Assembly (NCBI GenBank): GCA_030428615.1 | Contig: JAUIDN010000002.1 | Coordinates: forward strand, 186,001-250,000 | DNA from: Alphaproteobacteria bacterium | Lineage (GTDB): Bacteria > Pseudomonadota > Alphaproteobacteria > Sphingomonadales > Emcibacteraceae | Reading direction: 5' to 3' | DNA: 64,000 bases | Part shown: in pieces, positions 7,886-16,738 of the stretch | Numbering within the stretch: the stretch's first letter is position 1 | How the letters are laid out: each line of letters opens with the position of its first letter | Position numbers and translations under genes: made by a program | Notes under the pieces: model-generated | Databases searched by the model: none | Told to the model about the DNA's origin: nothing | What the model saw: the letters and a program-made list of their open reading frames with translations, nothing else

Positions 7886-9498
7886 TCCGTTTCCTCATTA
7901 TTGTCTTTGTCCAGGGTCAGTATTTCCGGCTTTACCTGATGACCGAAATCCTCTTTCAGCGAAAGCTTAAGGGAATAGGAAACCAGAAAAAGGATCGGAA
8001 GCAGGGGTAAAGCAGTAACGATTGTAGAGGACTGTACGATGGTCAGACCCTCGACATAAAGAAGTCCTACCGCGATAAAGGCAAGCACCAAAGCCCAGGT
8101 CAAGCGGTTATATGCGGCTGGTTGCTCAGTTCCTTTTAAGTTCTTGGTGCTGATACTGGCAAGGACGTAAGCGGCACTATCAACCGTTGTCGCCAGAAAA
8201 ACGAAACAAAGCAGTGTGAAAAGCACTGAAATCAACCCGTTGAACGGTAGGGTGTTTACGATGTCAACAACGGTGGCGGGGCCGCCCTGCGAAATAAGAC
8301 GTTCAGAAACATTGAGTGCGCCACTGACTTCAAGATCAATGGCGTAGCCACCGCAAATAGTGATAAACGAAATACAGCCGAGGCTTCCCCAACCGATAAC
8401 CCCGAATACCAATTCGCGAATGGTGCGACCTTTTGATATCCGACCGAAAAAAAGCCCCATGGTCGGTGCGTAAGTTATCCACCATGCCCAGTAAAATAAG
8501 GTCCACGTATTGGGAAACCCGCCATGTTTTATCGGGTCAAGCCAGAAGCTCATCCGCGGAAAATTGGACAGCATCAGACCAAGACTGTTGGCCGACATGG
8601 ACAGGATAAAAACCGTCGGCCCGGTAATCAGGACAAACAATAAAATAACGACGGAAAGACCGATATTGACATCACTGAGGATTTGAATGCCTTTATTCAG
8701 GCCCTTATACACGCTGAAACCAAAGATCAATGTCCAGAAAGCCAGCACCGCCATTTCCGTAAGAAAAGAGCTTGGGATATTAAAAAGATTTGTTGTAAAC
8801 GCGGATACAAGCGGCACCCCCAGTCCCAATGACGTACTGGCCCCGCCAACCATTCCGAGAATGACGAGCGTATCTATGATTTTTGAAATGAAATTGCGGG
8901 CAGCGGGTTTAACATTTTTAACGGTGAGTGCTTTTTCGCATGCCGTGCTCATGCGCATATAAGGGATCTGCTTTACATAAAGGATATATGCGATCGGTAC
9001 GGAGGCAAGCGCATAAAGTGCCCATGGCACGAAGCTCCAATGAAACTGCGCATACATATGTCCCCATTCTGCGGACGCTGCCGTATGCGGTTCAATACCA
9101 AGGGGTGGTGTCGCCATATAATAAATCGGCTCAACAAATGCCCAGTTAACGAGGCCGATGCCGATCCCGGCGGAAAACATCATGGCAACCCAGCTTATGC
9201 CTGAAAATTCCGGCTTTTCACCTTCCTGTCCAAGTTTCACATGCCCGTAGCGGCCAAAACCAAGCCAAAGGGCAAAGATGAACCCGGAAAAGCCAGCCAG
9301 AACAAACAACCAGCCCCAGTCAGCCGTAATATAATCAATCATGACCGATGAAAGGCGCGCGGCATTTTCGCGGTCAAAAAGCAAAAAGGTGATTGCCGCG
9401 CAGGAAATTAAGATAGCGGGAATAAAAATATGTGTGTCTATGGACGGGGATATACCCTTATCCACAGAATTTTGTTTTCCGGGGCCTTCGGACGTCAT
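7882..9498 (-). CDS. BCCT family (betaine/carnitine/choline) transporter
   Basis: Polytopic permease of 538 aa with about 12 membrane segments. Family signatures are the glycine stretch SAGIGIGLVNWAFVEP and the tryptophan motif FYWAWWITYAP followed by GRISKGRTIRE. BCCT carriers import quaternary ammonium compounds such as glycine betaine, choline or carnitine, usually with sodium or protons. One tryptophan of the usual W-I-S-W-x-P segment is Tyr here (WITYAP), so the substrate may differ. It is first in a two-gene operon with the hydrolase. A 10-bp inverted repeat lies about 95 bases upstream. Confidence 0.92.
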   Translation of the reverse strand: MTSEGPGKQNSVDKGISPSIDTHIFIPAILISCAAITFLLFDRENAARLSSVMIDYITADWGWLFVLAGFSGFIFALWLGFGRYGHVKLGQEGEKPEFSGISWVAMMFSAGIGIGLVNWAFVEPIYYMATPPLGIEPHTAASAEWGHMYAQFHWSFVPWALYALASVPIAYILYVKQIPYMRMSTACEKALTVKNVKPAARNFISKIIDTLVILGMVGGASTSLGLGVPLVSAFTTNLFNIPSSFLTEMAVLAFWTLIFGFSVYKGLNKGIQILSDVNIGLSVVILLFVLITGPTVFILSMSANSLGLMLSNFPRMSFWLDPIKHGGFPNTWTLFYWAWWITYAPTMGLFFGRISKGRTIRELVFGVIGWGSLGCISFITICGGYAIDLEVSGALNVSERLISQGGPATVVDIVNTLPFNGLISVLFTLLCFVFLATTVDSAAYVLASISTKNLKGTEQPAAYNRLTWALVLAFIAVGLLYVEGLTIVQSSTIVTALPLLPILFLVSYSLKLSLKEDFGHQVKPEILTLDKDNNEETE

Positions 9499-9592
9499 AA
9501 AATAATACTTTCCACCGTGAATGACGGGGCCTCTCCACCCTTCGCGGTAATTGGTTTTTATTATGTTTGATTGCTGGGCTAAGAATGCAATA

Positions 9593-9624
9593 GCTTAAAT
9601 GATAAAGCAAGGCTTCATTTAAGC
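9593..9624. repeat. 10-bp inverted repeat upstream of the BCCT gene
   Basis: GCTTAAATGA at 9593-9602 and its exact complement TCATTTAAGC at 9615-9624, separated by 12 bases. It lies about 95-126 bases before the transporter start. It has no T-run on the minus strand, so it looks more like a regulator site or RNA hairpin than a terminator. Confidence 0.5.
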
Positions 9625-9678
9625 ACACTAATCGGACAATTGGCCACCATAGCTAATCATAGTTTCCCGTCATAGGAA

Positions 9679-9717
9679 ACACCGACCTGACCCATCTGGC
9701 GGAATAATTTATAAACT
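9679..9717 (+). pseudogene. Relic of the 3' end of a PGPGW-like gene
   Basis: The segment reads in frame as T-D-L-T-H-L-A-E-stop, nearly identical to the T-D-P-T-H-L-A-E-stop end of the gene at 5008-5292. GACCCATYTGGCGGAATAA is shared with only one difference, and further matches (ACTGATA) lie after the stop. No coding sequence for the rest of the protein is present upstream. It looks like a leftover of a duplication or of a recombination event. Confidence 0.5.
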
Positions 9718-9770
9718 GATAAAAAGCTATTGGATGCCTGCTATCGACCTAAAGCGATCCCGAAGGAACT

Positions 9771-10178
9771 TTATTCCAGAATAGGCATGCCTTCGTTTTC
9801 TGCACGTTCAATTTCGGTGCGAAGTTCCGAAGAGATATCATTTTCGTGCCATGAACTGCCAGAGCGGGACTCTTTTATTTCGTAAAATAACCGAGAATGT
9901 CTCGTTTTATCTTTTTGTAAAAATGCGTTAAAATCCTGCGGTTCAAATATTATTGACCGCTCCCCAGAAGCGGGATCGGTATTATCTATTGGAACAAATA
10001 AAATTACTGAAGTTTTGCGATAAGCAAGAAATGATAAGCCCTCAATTACCTCCTGATTAATTTTTATGCGATATGATCCGGAGGATAGGAGCTTCTTCGA
10101 TCCTGGTAATTGGAAGGGGCTATTAAAAACAACCCTCTCTTCTATTATTCGAGTGAGCATTGTTGTATCCGATAACAA
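9771..10178 (-). CDS. Hypothetical protein
   Basis: A 135-aa soluble protein that I do not recognise. It is a beta-rich sequence (LPGSKKLLSSGSYRIKINQEVIEGL and SVILFVPIDN) with an acidic C-terminal helix (SELRTEIERAENEG). There is no signal peptide or membrane segment. The product could instead start at Met7 (TTMLTRI). It is followed after a gap by two other small minus-strand genes; whether they form a unit is unclear. Confidence 0.6.
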   Translation of the reverse strand: MLSDTTMLTRIIEERVVFNSPFQLPGSKKLLSSGSYRIKINQEVIEGLSFLAYRKTSVILFVPIDNTDPASGERSIIFEPQDFNAFLQKDKTRHSRLFYEIKESRSGSSWHENDISSELRTEIERAENEGMPILE

Positions 10179-10224
10179 TCAACTTAAAAGGGGAAGATAA
10201 TAAAATCCTCCCCGTCATAAGGTT

Positions 10225-10362
10225 TTATGATTTGGTTTTCTTTACGTCTTTATTGGCATCAAAATCTTTTATAGATTTCGTTTCAGACGATCCATCTGTC
10301 GATTTAGTATCCGATCCATTTGATGAAGGCTTTTTCTTAGTGAAGAGATCTTTATAGGCCAT
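10225..10362 (-). CDS. Small hydrophilic protein, 45 aa
   Basis: Short reading frame on the minus strand, beginning MAYKDLFTKKKPSSNG and ending DANKDVKKTKS. A good ribosome-binding sequence (GAGAGG) lies 9 bases before the ATG. The product is rich in Lys, Ser and Asp and is probably disordered, with a short hydrophobic start (YKDLF). I know no family. The clear ribosome-binding site and isolated position support a real gene, but a frame this short could be chance. Confidence 0.5.
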   Translation of the reverse strand: MAYKDLFTKKKPSSNGSDTKSTDGSSETKSIKDFDANKDVKKTKS

Positions 10363-10622
10363 GATTTGTGCCTCTCGTTGTAAGCAACAGAGATATGTCG
10401 CTGTTAACTATAAATGGTGTCAAAAATTGGCAATACAAGTTGGCATTCAATATAAATTGTAAACCGTCCTATTCGAACCAAGCAGTTGACCTGAAATTTA
10501 ATTTAGGGGACTCCTAACGACTAGGATCTCAGGTGGTCATCTAGTAAAGACAAAAAATAGGGTTGGCCCTTAGGAAGAGACTTAGCAAACTGTCCACGCC
10601 AGAAACGTAGTCTTTTAAGAGA

Positions 10623-10844
10623 TTACTTTTGCGTCTTGCCTTCTTTTTCGGCAGCTAATCTCAGAGCTTTTAACCTTTCAGCTTTTTTACGTGCTTCTTC
10701 TGACCTGGCTTCTTTTTCTTTAATGAGTTTCTTATCGATTTTTCTAGTTGGTTTACGATCTTTAAACTCACCTTGGTCACCGCGCTCAATAGCCGCTATC
10801 ATCTTGTCATCGGCATTGTTTGGTCGTGTTGATCCTGATCCCAT
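10623..10844 (-). CDS. Small highly charged hypothetical protein
   Basis: A 73-aa product starting MGSGSTRPNNADDKMIAAIERG and ending in a long Lys/Glu/Ala-rich stretch (KLIKEKEARSEEARKKAERLKALRLAAEKE) that should form a single charged helix or coiled coil. A longer frame begins at 10958. The ATG at 10844 is preferred because AAGGTGG stands just before it and because the extra residues look unlike a protein start. Function unknown. Confidence 0.6.
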   Translation of the reverse strand: MGSGSTRPNNADDKMIAAIERGDQGEFKDRKPTRKIDKKLIKEKEARSEEARKKAERLKALRLAAEKEGKTQK

Positions 10845-11105
10845 TACGCCACCTTCTTTGTTAAATATCGCTTCCCAACGATTAAAAAAATACGCTAGAC
10901 AGCTAACCCGCTTATAAGGCGGGATTTTATAGTGAAATTCAACACTTATTATTAACATATTATTTTATAGGTATAATTAAGGGATCGTAATGGCCCAAGA
11001 ATGAAGCTAGAAATCAATCAATTGCCCCACATCGATCATCTCCGAATTGTGCTGCAGCAATCCGTCGGGTGTCCGCATTGGATCGGAAACGGCCGCATTC
11101 GAAGT

Positions 11106-11780
11106 TTAATCTAGTGACAGCCTTACTGCCGCAGCAGACGCCCAAGGGGTGATGGCAAGACTAAAAAGTGTAATCGCCGCCAAGATCAGCATCGTCGCGT
11201 TTCCGTCCAATACCATAACCGCGCTTTCAACCGACATCACGCCAAAAATCAGCACTGGGACGTATAACGGCAATATCAGCAGCGACAGAAGCACGCCGCC
11301 GCGGCGCAGCGAAATGGTAAGCGACGCACCGATCGTGCCGATAAGGGAAAGCGCGGGCGAGCCGACAAGCATGGCATATATAAGCGGTAAAAATGCGGGA
11401 TCATCCAAATTCATCAATATGCCGAGCAACGGGGAAATCAGAATAAGCGGCAAACATGTTGTCACCCAATGGGCCAATGCTTTCGCCAATACCACCGTTT
11501 CAAGCGCGAGCGGGCCAAGCGCATATTGGTCAAGGGTACCGTCTTCAAAATCCGCCTGAAAAATCCGGTCAAGTGACAACAGACAGGAAAGAAGCGCCGC
11601 AACCCAGATCACACCAACTGCAATCCGCGCCAGCATATTTTGTTCCGGCCCGACACCAAGCGGGAAAAGCGTGACCACAATGATAAAGAAGGCGACGACC
11701 ATGCTGCTGGTGCTGCCCCCCAGCCAGCTTAGTTTAATATCCCGCTTAACAATGGCCCAAAAATGTCCGTCCATCACCAA
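11106..11780 (-). CDS. ccmB: Heme exporter protein CcmB
   Basis: Six-helix permease of 224 aa and partner of the ATPase CcmA. Together with CcmC and CcmD they release heme-loaded CcmE. Typical features are the N-terminal FWAIVKRDIKLSWLGG and the motif FEDGTLDQYALGPLALETVVLAKALAHW. The start overlaps the end of ccmA by 7 bases, so the two are one transcript. This pair stands apart from the remaining ccm genes. Confidence 0.94.
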   Translation of the reverse strand: MVMDGHFWAIVKRDIKLSWLGGSTSSMVVAFFIIVVTLFPLGVGPEQNMLARIAVGVIWVAALLSCLLSLDRIFQADFEDGTLDQYALGPLALETVVLAKALAHWVTTCLPLILISPLLGILMNLDDPAFLPLIYAMLVGSPALSLIGTIGASLTISLRRGGVLLSLLILPLYVPVLIFGVMSVESAVMVLDGNATMLILAAITLFSLAITPWASAAAVRLSLD

Positions 11781-12433
11781 CGCTCCGCAAGTGAACCAGA
11801 GGATACAGAAAAATCAGCCAGATTTAATGTCCTGATCCGTTTGTCAGCAATACCAAGATCAACATGCGTCGCGCAGATGATCATACCGCCACGGTCCAGA
11901 TGGCCGCTCATTGCATTTGTCAGAAGATCCAGCCCCTGATCATCCAGGCCGACGGTCGGTTCATCAAATAGCCAGATATCGGCACCGTGACAAAATGAGC
12001 GGGCAAGCGCTGTGCGGCGGAGCTGACCGGAGGACAGGTACCTGACCGGGGTATCGGATAAATAGCCAATCGCCATTTGATCGATTGAACGATTTATTTT
12101 GTCTTCGTTCCCCCAGAGCCGGGCCCAGAATTCAATATTTTCAAGAACGGTAAATTCGCGCTTAAGAGCGTTTTTGTGTCCAAGATAACATAAGTTCTCA
12201 GAGATCCACATGCTGTCGCCCAGCACGGATATATCACCCGATAAAATATCGCCGGAGTGTGGTTCAATAAAACCACATAAAGTTTTAAGAAGTGTCGATT
12301 TTCCCGAGCCGTTTGGCCCGATCAGCTTGAGAAGCTTACCCGGGGACAGATCAAAGCTCAAACCCTGAAAAACGGGGTTATCCCCTCGGGTTACGTTAAG
12401 GTTTATTGTCGATAAGGTCTTTGTCGTTTCCAC
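11774..12433 (-). CDS. ccmA: Heme exporter ATP-binding protein CcmA
   Basis: ABC-type ATPase of 219 aa. It shows Walker A (GPNGSGKST), the signature YLSSGQLRRTALAR, Walker B (IWLFDEPTVGLDD) and the switch His in ATHVDLG. Length and the pairing with ccmB identify it as the cytochrome c maturation ATPase rather than a general ABC subunit. The start ATG is 79 bases beyond the end of a small membrane-protein gene on the same strand. Confidence 0.94.
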   Translation of the reverse strand: METTKTLSTINLNVTRGDNPVFQGLSFDLSPGKLLKLIGPNGSGKSTLLKTLCGFIEPHSGDILSGDISVLGDSMWISENLCYLGHKNALKREFTVLENIEFWARLWGNEDKINRSIDQMAIGYLSDTPVRYLSSGQLRRTALARSFCHGADIWLFDEPTVGLDDQGLDLLTNAMSGHLDRGGMIICATHVDLGIADKRIRTLNLADFSVSSGSLAERW

Positions 12434-12512
12434 TTTTATCTGCCCAGCTTCAAGCCATAAATTACGCTTATGAAGCTATAGCAGTATATTCGTTAAGTGA
12501 GAAGGCCCGAGT

Positions 12513-12740
12513 TTAGACGTGGAGCTTTTTTGAAATGTCTTTCGCCCAGATCAAAAGCCCGGCCGCTACTGTGAACAAACCCGCACCAATAACAATTGTA
12601 AATATTTCACCGCCTTCGTTGACAGTGTTTGTCCCAGAGGCAAAAACCATAAAGGTCGCCACCATCAGACCAATCAGAAAATTTTTGGCATTTAGAAACC
12701 CTGAAATGACTTCTGTTTTTGTTTTTCGCTGCAAAATCAT
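12513..12740 (-). CDS. Small two-helix membrane protein
   Basis: A 75-aa product with a basic N-terminus (MILQRKTKTE) and two hydrophobic segments (about residues 20-36 and 46-66) separated by a polar loop (SGTNTVNEGGE). It ends in a basic tail (KDISKKLHV). I do not recognise the family. It is divergent from acnA across a 236-base gap and lies just before ccmA on the same strand. Confidence 0.65.
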   Translation of the reverse strand: MILQRKTKTEVISGFLNAKNFLIGLMVATFMVFASGTNTVNEGGEIFTIVIGAGLFTVAAGLLIWAKDISKKLHV

Positions 12741-12837
12741 AATAAATACTCGTCTTTCGTTGTGATTATTTCCGTAAAATCAATATGAATGGACGATTTG
12801 GTGATTTTTTGACCTGAATAAGGTAATTTTCAGACGA

Positions 12838-12864
12838 ATAAAGGCGGTACGGCCTTATTTTAAT
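12838..12864. other. Hairpin in the acnA upstream region
   Basis: AATAAAGGC, six spacer bases, then GCCTTATTTT form a stem with one bulged base, ending in a short T-rich run. It lies between the divergent small membrane protein and acnA. It could be a 5' UTR structure or an operator. I see nothing else clear in 12741-12976 apart from the acnA ribosome-binding site. Confidence 0.3.
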
Positions 12865-12976
12865 AAATAATTAACTTTATGATCTTCTAAAAACGATGAT
12901 TTTCCTTGAAAGATGGTGCATTTTCAGTCAAAACATGGCTGTAATTCAATCAGAAAAATAATCAAGGAGTTTACCC

Positions 12977-15661
12977 GTGGCAACAGTTGGTCAAGATACC
13001 CTGAAAACGCGCCGCACACTGAGCGTGGGCGATAAAGAATATGACTATTATTCACTGCCGGAAGCAGAAAAGAAGCTAGGCGATATTTCGCGGCTTCCTT
13101 ATTCGATGAAGGTTCTTCTTGAAAATCTACTGCGCTATGAGGACGGGATCACCGTATCGACCGAAGACATTCAGGCAATTGTTGACTGGCAAAAAGAAAA
13201 ACGCATGAACCGGGAAATCCAATATCGCCCGGCACGTGTTCTGATGCAGGACTTTACGGGTGTGCCAGCCGTGGTCGACCTTGCGGCGATGCGCAATGCG
13301 GTTGTTGATCTTGGCGGGGAGCCGGATCAGATCAACCCGCTCAGCCCCGTCGATCTGGTTATTGACCATAGCGTCATGGTGGATAAATTTGGCACACCAA
13401 GCGCGTTTAAGGAAAATGTCGATCTTGAAATGCAACGAAACAATGAGCGTTATCAGTTTCTGCGCTGGGGTCAGAACAGCTTCGATAATTTCAGTGCCGT
13501 ACCACCTGGCACCGGTATCTGCCATCAGGTGAACCTTGAATATATTGCCAAAACGGTCTGGACAGCGGATGTGGATGGTAAAACGATTGCGTTCCCTGAT
13601 ACCTGTGTGGGCACAGACAGTCACACAACGATGATCAACGGCCTTGCGGTTCTTGGCTGGGGTGTTGGCGGCATCGAAGCCGAAGCCGCAATGCTCGGAC
13701 AGCCGGTTTCGATGCTGATACCGGAAGTTGTCGGCTTTAAACTCACCGGAAAAGCCCGTGAAGGCATCACTGCAACTGATATTGTACTGACGGTTGTTGA
13801 AATGCTGCGCAAGCACGGTGTTGTCGGCAAATTCGTCGAATTTTACGGCAATGGTCTTGATGAAATGACGCTCGCGGATCAGGCAACAATCGCCAATATG
13901 GCGCCAGAATATGGCGCTACATGTGGTTTCTTCCCCGTATCAAAAGCGACACTTGACTATCTTGAATTTACCGGACGCGACGAGGAAACCGTCGCACTTG
14001 TGAAAGCATATGCCAAAGCACAGGGCATGTGGCGCGATGCTTCGTCACCTGATCCAGAATATACATCGGGTCTTGAACTTGATCTTTCAACGGTTGAACC
14101 AAGCCTTGCCGGCCCAAGCCGCCCGCAGGACCGGGTTGACCTGAGCAACGCAAAAGCAGCATTTGAAGAAGTTCTTGAAGCACGCGGGAAAACTGCCGAC
14201 AAAAATAATGAATATTCCGTTGAAGGCGAGGATTATACCCTCGGCCATGGTGATGTCCTTATCGCGGCGATTACATCTTGCACAAACACGTCAAATCCGG
14301 ATGTCATGCTTGCCGCCGGACTTGTCGCAAAGAAAGCAAATGAGCTTGGCCTTAAATCGCAGCCATGGGTTAAAACATCTCTCGCCCCAGGTTCACAGGT
14401 CGTGACCGATTATCTTGATAAAGCGGGACTGACCGAACATTTGAATGAGCTTGGTTTCGATCTGGTCGGTTACGGTTGTACCACATGTATCGGGAATTCC
14501 GGCCCATTGGCCGACAACCTGAGAAACACCATTAACAATAACGAACTTATTTGTGCGTCGGTGTTAAGTGGAAACCGCAACTTCGAGGGACGTGTCAGTC
14601 AGGACCTTAAGGCGTCTTATCTTGCCTCGCCGCCTCTTGTCGTTGCTTACGCAATTGCCGGCAGCTTACAGATTGATATTACAAAAGATGCCATTGGTGT
14701 CGATAAAAACGGGAACGATGTTTATTTAAAAGACATCTGGCCGACAAATGCTGAAGTCGAAGCCACCATCCGCCAGTCGCTCACACGCGAAATGTTTGTT
14801 GAACGTTATGCCGATGTTTATGCCGGCACACCCGAATGGCAGGCTATCAAGTTTGCCGAAGGGAAAACATATGCGTGGGATGACAACAGTACCTATATCC
14901 AGCACCCTCCCTATTTCCAGGGCATGAGCATGGACCCCAGTGAAGTAAGCGATATTAAAGGTGCCCGTTTGCTGGCGCTTCTTGGTGACAGTATCACAAC
15001 TGATCATATTTCGCCCGCGGGTGCAATTAAGGCAGACAGCCCGGCCGGTGAATATTTATCGGCAAATGGGGTTGCCCGAGCAGATTTCAATTCATATGGA
15101 TCACGCCGCGGCAATCACCAGGTGATGATGCGTGGCACATTTGCCAATGTGCGCCTTAGAAACCTGATGGCGCCGGGCACTGAGGGTGGCATTACCACCT
15201 ATATCCCGACGGGTGAGCAAATGAGCATCTATGATGCATCAATGAAGTATCAGCAGGAAGGAACGCCGCTTGTTGTCGTTGGCGGCAAGGAATATGGCAC
15301 CGGATCTTCCCGCGACTGGGCCGCAAAAGGAACAAACCTTCTCGGTGTAAAAGCGGTAATTGTTGAAAGCTTTGAACGCATTCACCGCTCCAACCTTGTT
15401 GGTATGGGGGTATTACCGCTTCAGTTCAAAGGCGGCGACAACCGGGAAAGCCTCGGCCTTACGGGGTCGGAAACATTTGATATTGCCGGTATCGCCGACG
15501 GAATTAAACCACAACAGGATGTGAATGTTAAAATTACATATGCTGATGGCTCCACCAAAGATATTGTTGTGCTTAGCCGTATTGATACCGCAAATGAAGT
15601 GGAATATTACAAAAACGGCGGGATCTTGCATTACGTTCTGCGTAATCTTGCGTCACAATAA
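12977..15661 (+). CDS. acnA: Aconitate hydratase AcnA
   Basis: Monomeric TCA-cycle aconitase of 894 aa, interconverting citrate and isocitrate. The 4Fe-4S ligands are the Cys of [10 protein letters not shown] and the pair in [14 protein letters not shown]. Other signatures are [28 protein letters not shown]-type swivel-domain sequence ([11 protein letters not shown]) and [10 protein letters not shown]. Start is GTG with an AAGGAG ribosome site. Length is standard. It is alone in its transcript, closed by a terminator after the stop. A bacterial IRP-like RNA-binding side role is known for this family but cannot be read here. Confidence 0.98.
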   Translation: MATVGQDTLKTRRTLSVGDKEYDYYSLPEAEKKLGDISRLPYSMKVLLENLLRYEDGITVSTEDIQAIVDWQKEKRMNREIQYRPARVLMQDFTGVPAVVDLAAMRNAVVDLGGEPDQINPLSPVDLVIDHSVMVDKFGTPSAFKENVDLEMQRNNERYQFLRWGQNSFDNFSAVPPGTGICHQVNLEYIAKTVWTADVDGKTIAFPDTCVGTDSHTTMINGLAVLGWGVGGIEAEAAMLGQPVSMLIPEVVGFKLTGKAREGITATDIVLTVVEMLRKHGVVGKFVEFYGNGLDEMTLADQATIANMAPEYGATCGFFPVSKATLDYLEFTGRDEETVALVKAYAKAQGMWRDASSPDPEYTSGLELDLSTVEPSLAGPSRPQDRVDLSNAKAAFEEVLEARGKTADKNNEYSVEGEDYTLGHGDVLIAAITSCTNTSNPDVMLAAGLVAKKANELGLKSQPWVKTSLAPGSQVVTDYLDKAGLTEHLNELGFDLVGYGCTTCIGNSGPLADNLRNTINNNELICASVLSGNRNFEGRVSQDLKASYLASPPLVVAYAIAGSLQIDITKDAIGVDKNGNDVYLKDIWPTNAEVEATIRQSLTREMFVERYADVYAGTPEWQAIKFAEGKTYAWDDNSTYIQHPPYFQGMSMDPSEVSDIKGARLLALLGDSITTDHISPAGAIKADSPAGEYLSANGVARADFNSYGSRRGNHQVMMRGTFANVRLRNLMAPGTEGGITTYIPTGEQMSIYDASMKYQQEGTPLVVVGGKEYGTGSSRDWAAKGTNLLGVKAVIVESFERIHRSNLVGMGVLPLQFKGGDNRESLGLTGSETFDIAGIADGIKPQQDVNVKITYADGSTKDIVVLSRIDTANEVEYYKNGGILHYVLRNLASQ

Positions 15662-15682
15662 GAATTTCAGATAATTTATTAA

Positions 15683-15711
15683 AGTCGGATCATTTGGTCC
15701 GGCTTTTTTTA
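15683..15711 (+). terminator. Intrinsic terminator after acnA
   Basis: A 9-base stem (AGTCGGATC with GGTCCGGCT, allowing three G-U pairs) around the loop ATTT, then a run of eight T. It begins 22 bases after the acnA stop and reaches the stop codon of the convergent membrane-protein gene. Confidence 0.85.
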
Positions 15712-16554
15712 TTCCCGTTCTGACAAACGTGTGCCGACCAGTGCCTTGAAGGCCTGGGCATTTACAGCAACTACAATCGCAAGCATCATAAGCGCCAGAA
15801 ACGCCGTGGGGACATTGACAAACAAACTGGACCATACGTAATTCATAAACAGTTTCTTTGAAATGGCTTCAAAAGCCCAAGTAATGAAATATGTATATAG
15901 AGTGATTGGTAAGAAAGCGCGCAGGATCAAAAGCCACAATGTCCAGGTATTACCAGATGTTTTACGCCATACGTCGCGCAAACTCATGGTTTTACGCCCA
16001 AGAGCAACACCAACCGTGAAAAGTGAAAACCTTACCAATATGGGAGAAAATAACAATATCACAAGTGTCGTGCTTTTAAAGGCGACGTCATGAATGGCGG
16101 CTTCATCCATAAAAATACCCTGCGAGAACTGATAAAACATAAAGCTGATAGACAGCATTAGAGTCGGTACAAACAATATGATGGTCGTGATCAGTATTCT
16201 GGTTAGAGATCTAAGTAAATTATAGATGTTGAACACACCAGGGGAAAGTACATGATCAAATAGCTGATCATAAGTTGCGAATTTCTCACCCATTAAAAAT
16301 TGCCGATACCATACAAGGGCAAATGCAGCCGAAACCATGGCACGCGTGACGGTAGAATCCAGAACCATCCCATGTTCATGAAACGCATAATCACAACCAA
16401 GTTCCACCAGCACCCATATGATTAGCGGACCCATGGCGAGACGGATAAAATGATTGAAGTGGCTCATAAAAAAGAGATAACTACCTGTAATCGCACCACT
16501 TATTGAAATATCACTTTCTGATCCGGTTTCGCTTATCTCGTCGCTTTCAGACAA
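15709..16554 (-). CDS. Hypothetical polytopic membrane protein
   Basis: A 281-aa protein with a Ser/Glu-rich cytoplasmic-type N-terminus (MSESDEISETGSESD) and about six hydrophobic helices (from near residue 35 to 275). I do not recognise a family, and no catalytic motif is visible. The general layout is like uncharacterised alphaproteobacterial multi-helix proteins. It converges on acnA, and a perfect 10-bp inverted repeat lies 64-88 bases before its start. Confidence 0.75.
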   Translation of the reverse strand: MSESDEISETGSESDISISGAITGSYLFFMSHFNHFIRLAMGPLIIWVLVELGCDYAFHEHGMVLDSTVTRAMVSAAFALVWYRQFLMGEKFATYDQLFDHVLSPGVFNIYNLLRSLTRILITTIILFVPTLMLSISFMFYQFSQGIFMDEAAIHDVAFKSTTLVILLFSPILVRFSLFTVGVALGRKTMSLRDVWRKTSGNTWTLWLLILRAFLPITLYTYFITWAFEAISKKLFMNYVWSSLFVNVPTAFLALMMLAIVVAVNAQAFKALVGTRLSERE

Positions 16555-16617
16555 AAAAATCTCCGTAAACTATATGCCTTATGACAACAAATAAATATCA
16601 CCCATTTTTAACTAACC

Positions 16618-16642
16618 TTCAGGTTTAACATATAAACCTGAA
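16618..16642. repeat. Perfect 10-bp inverted repeat between htpG and the membrane-protein gene
   Basis: TTCAGGTTTA at 16618-16627 and TAAACCTGAA at 16633-16642, with loop ACATA. There is no T-run on either strand. It lies upstream of the membrane-protein gene and downstream of the htpG terminator, so an operator for the former is the simplest reading. Confidence 0.5.
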
Positions 16643-16673
16643 CAAGATGTTACCTAAAGATACAAATGACCCA

Positions 16674-16712
16674 CAAAAAACGGACCGGTTTCTGATTTGA
16701 AAAACGGTCCGC
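16674..16712 (-). terminator. Intrinsic terminator after htpG
   Basis: Read on the minus strand, CGGACCG, a 17-base loop and CGGTCCG are followed by six T. The stem is seven perfect G/C-rich pairs (16681-16687 with 16705-16711). It lies 27 bases beyond the htpG stop. Confidence 0.8.
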
Positions 16713-16738
16713 TTAAATAATATATCGATTAAGAATAA

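Noticed and set aside
10160-10357. A 65-aa plus-strand frame
   Set aside because: It lies opposite the 45-aa minus-strand frame, which has the better ribosome site and start.
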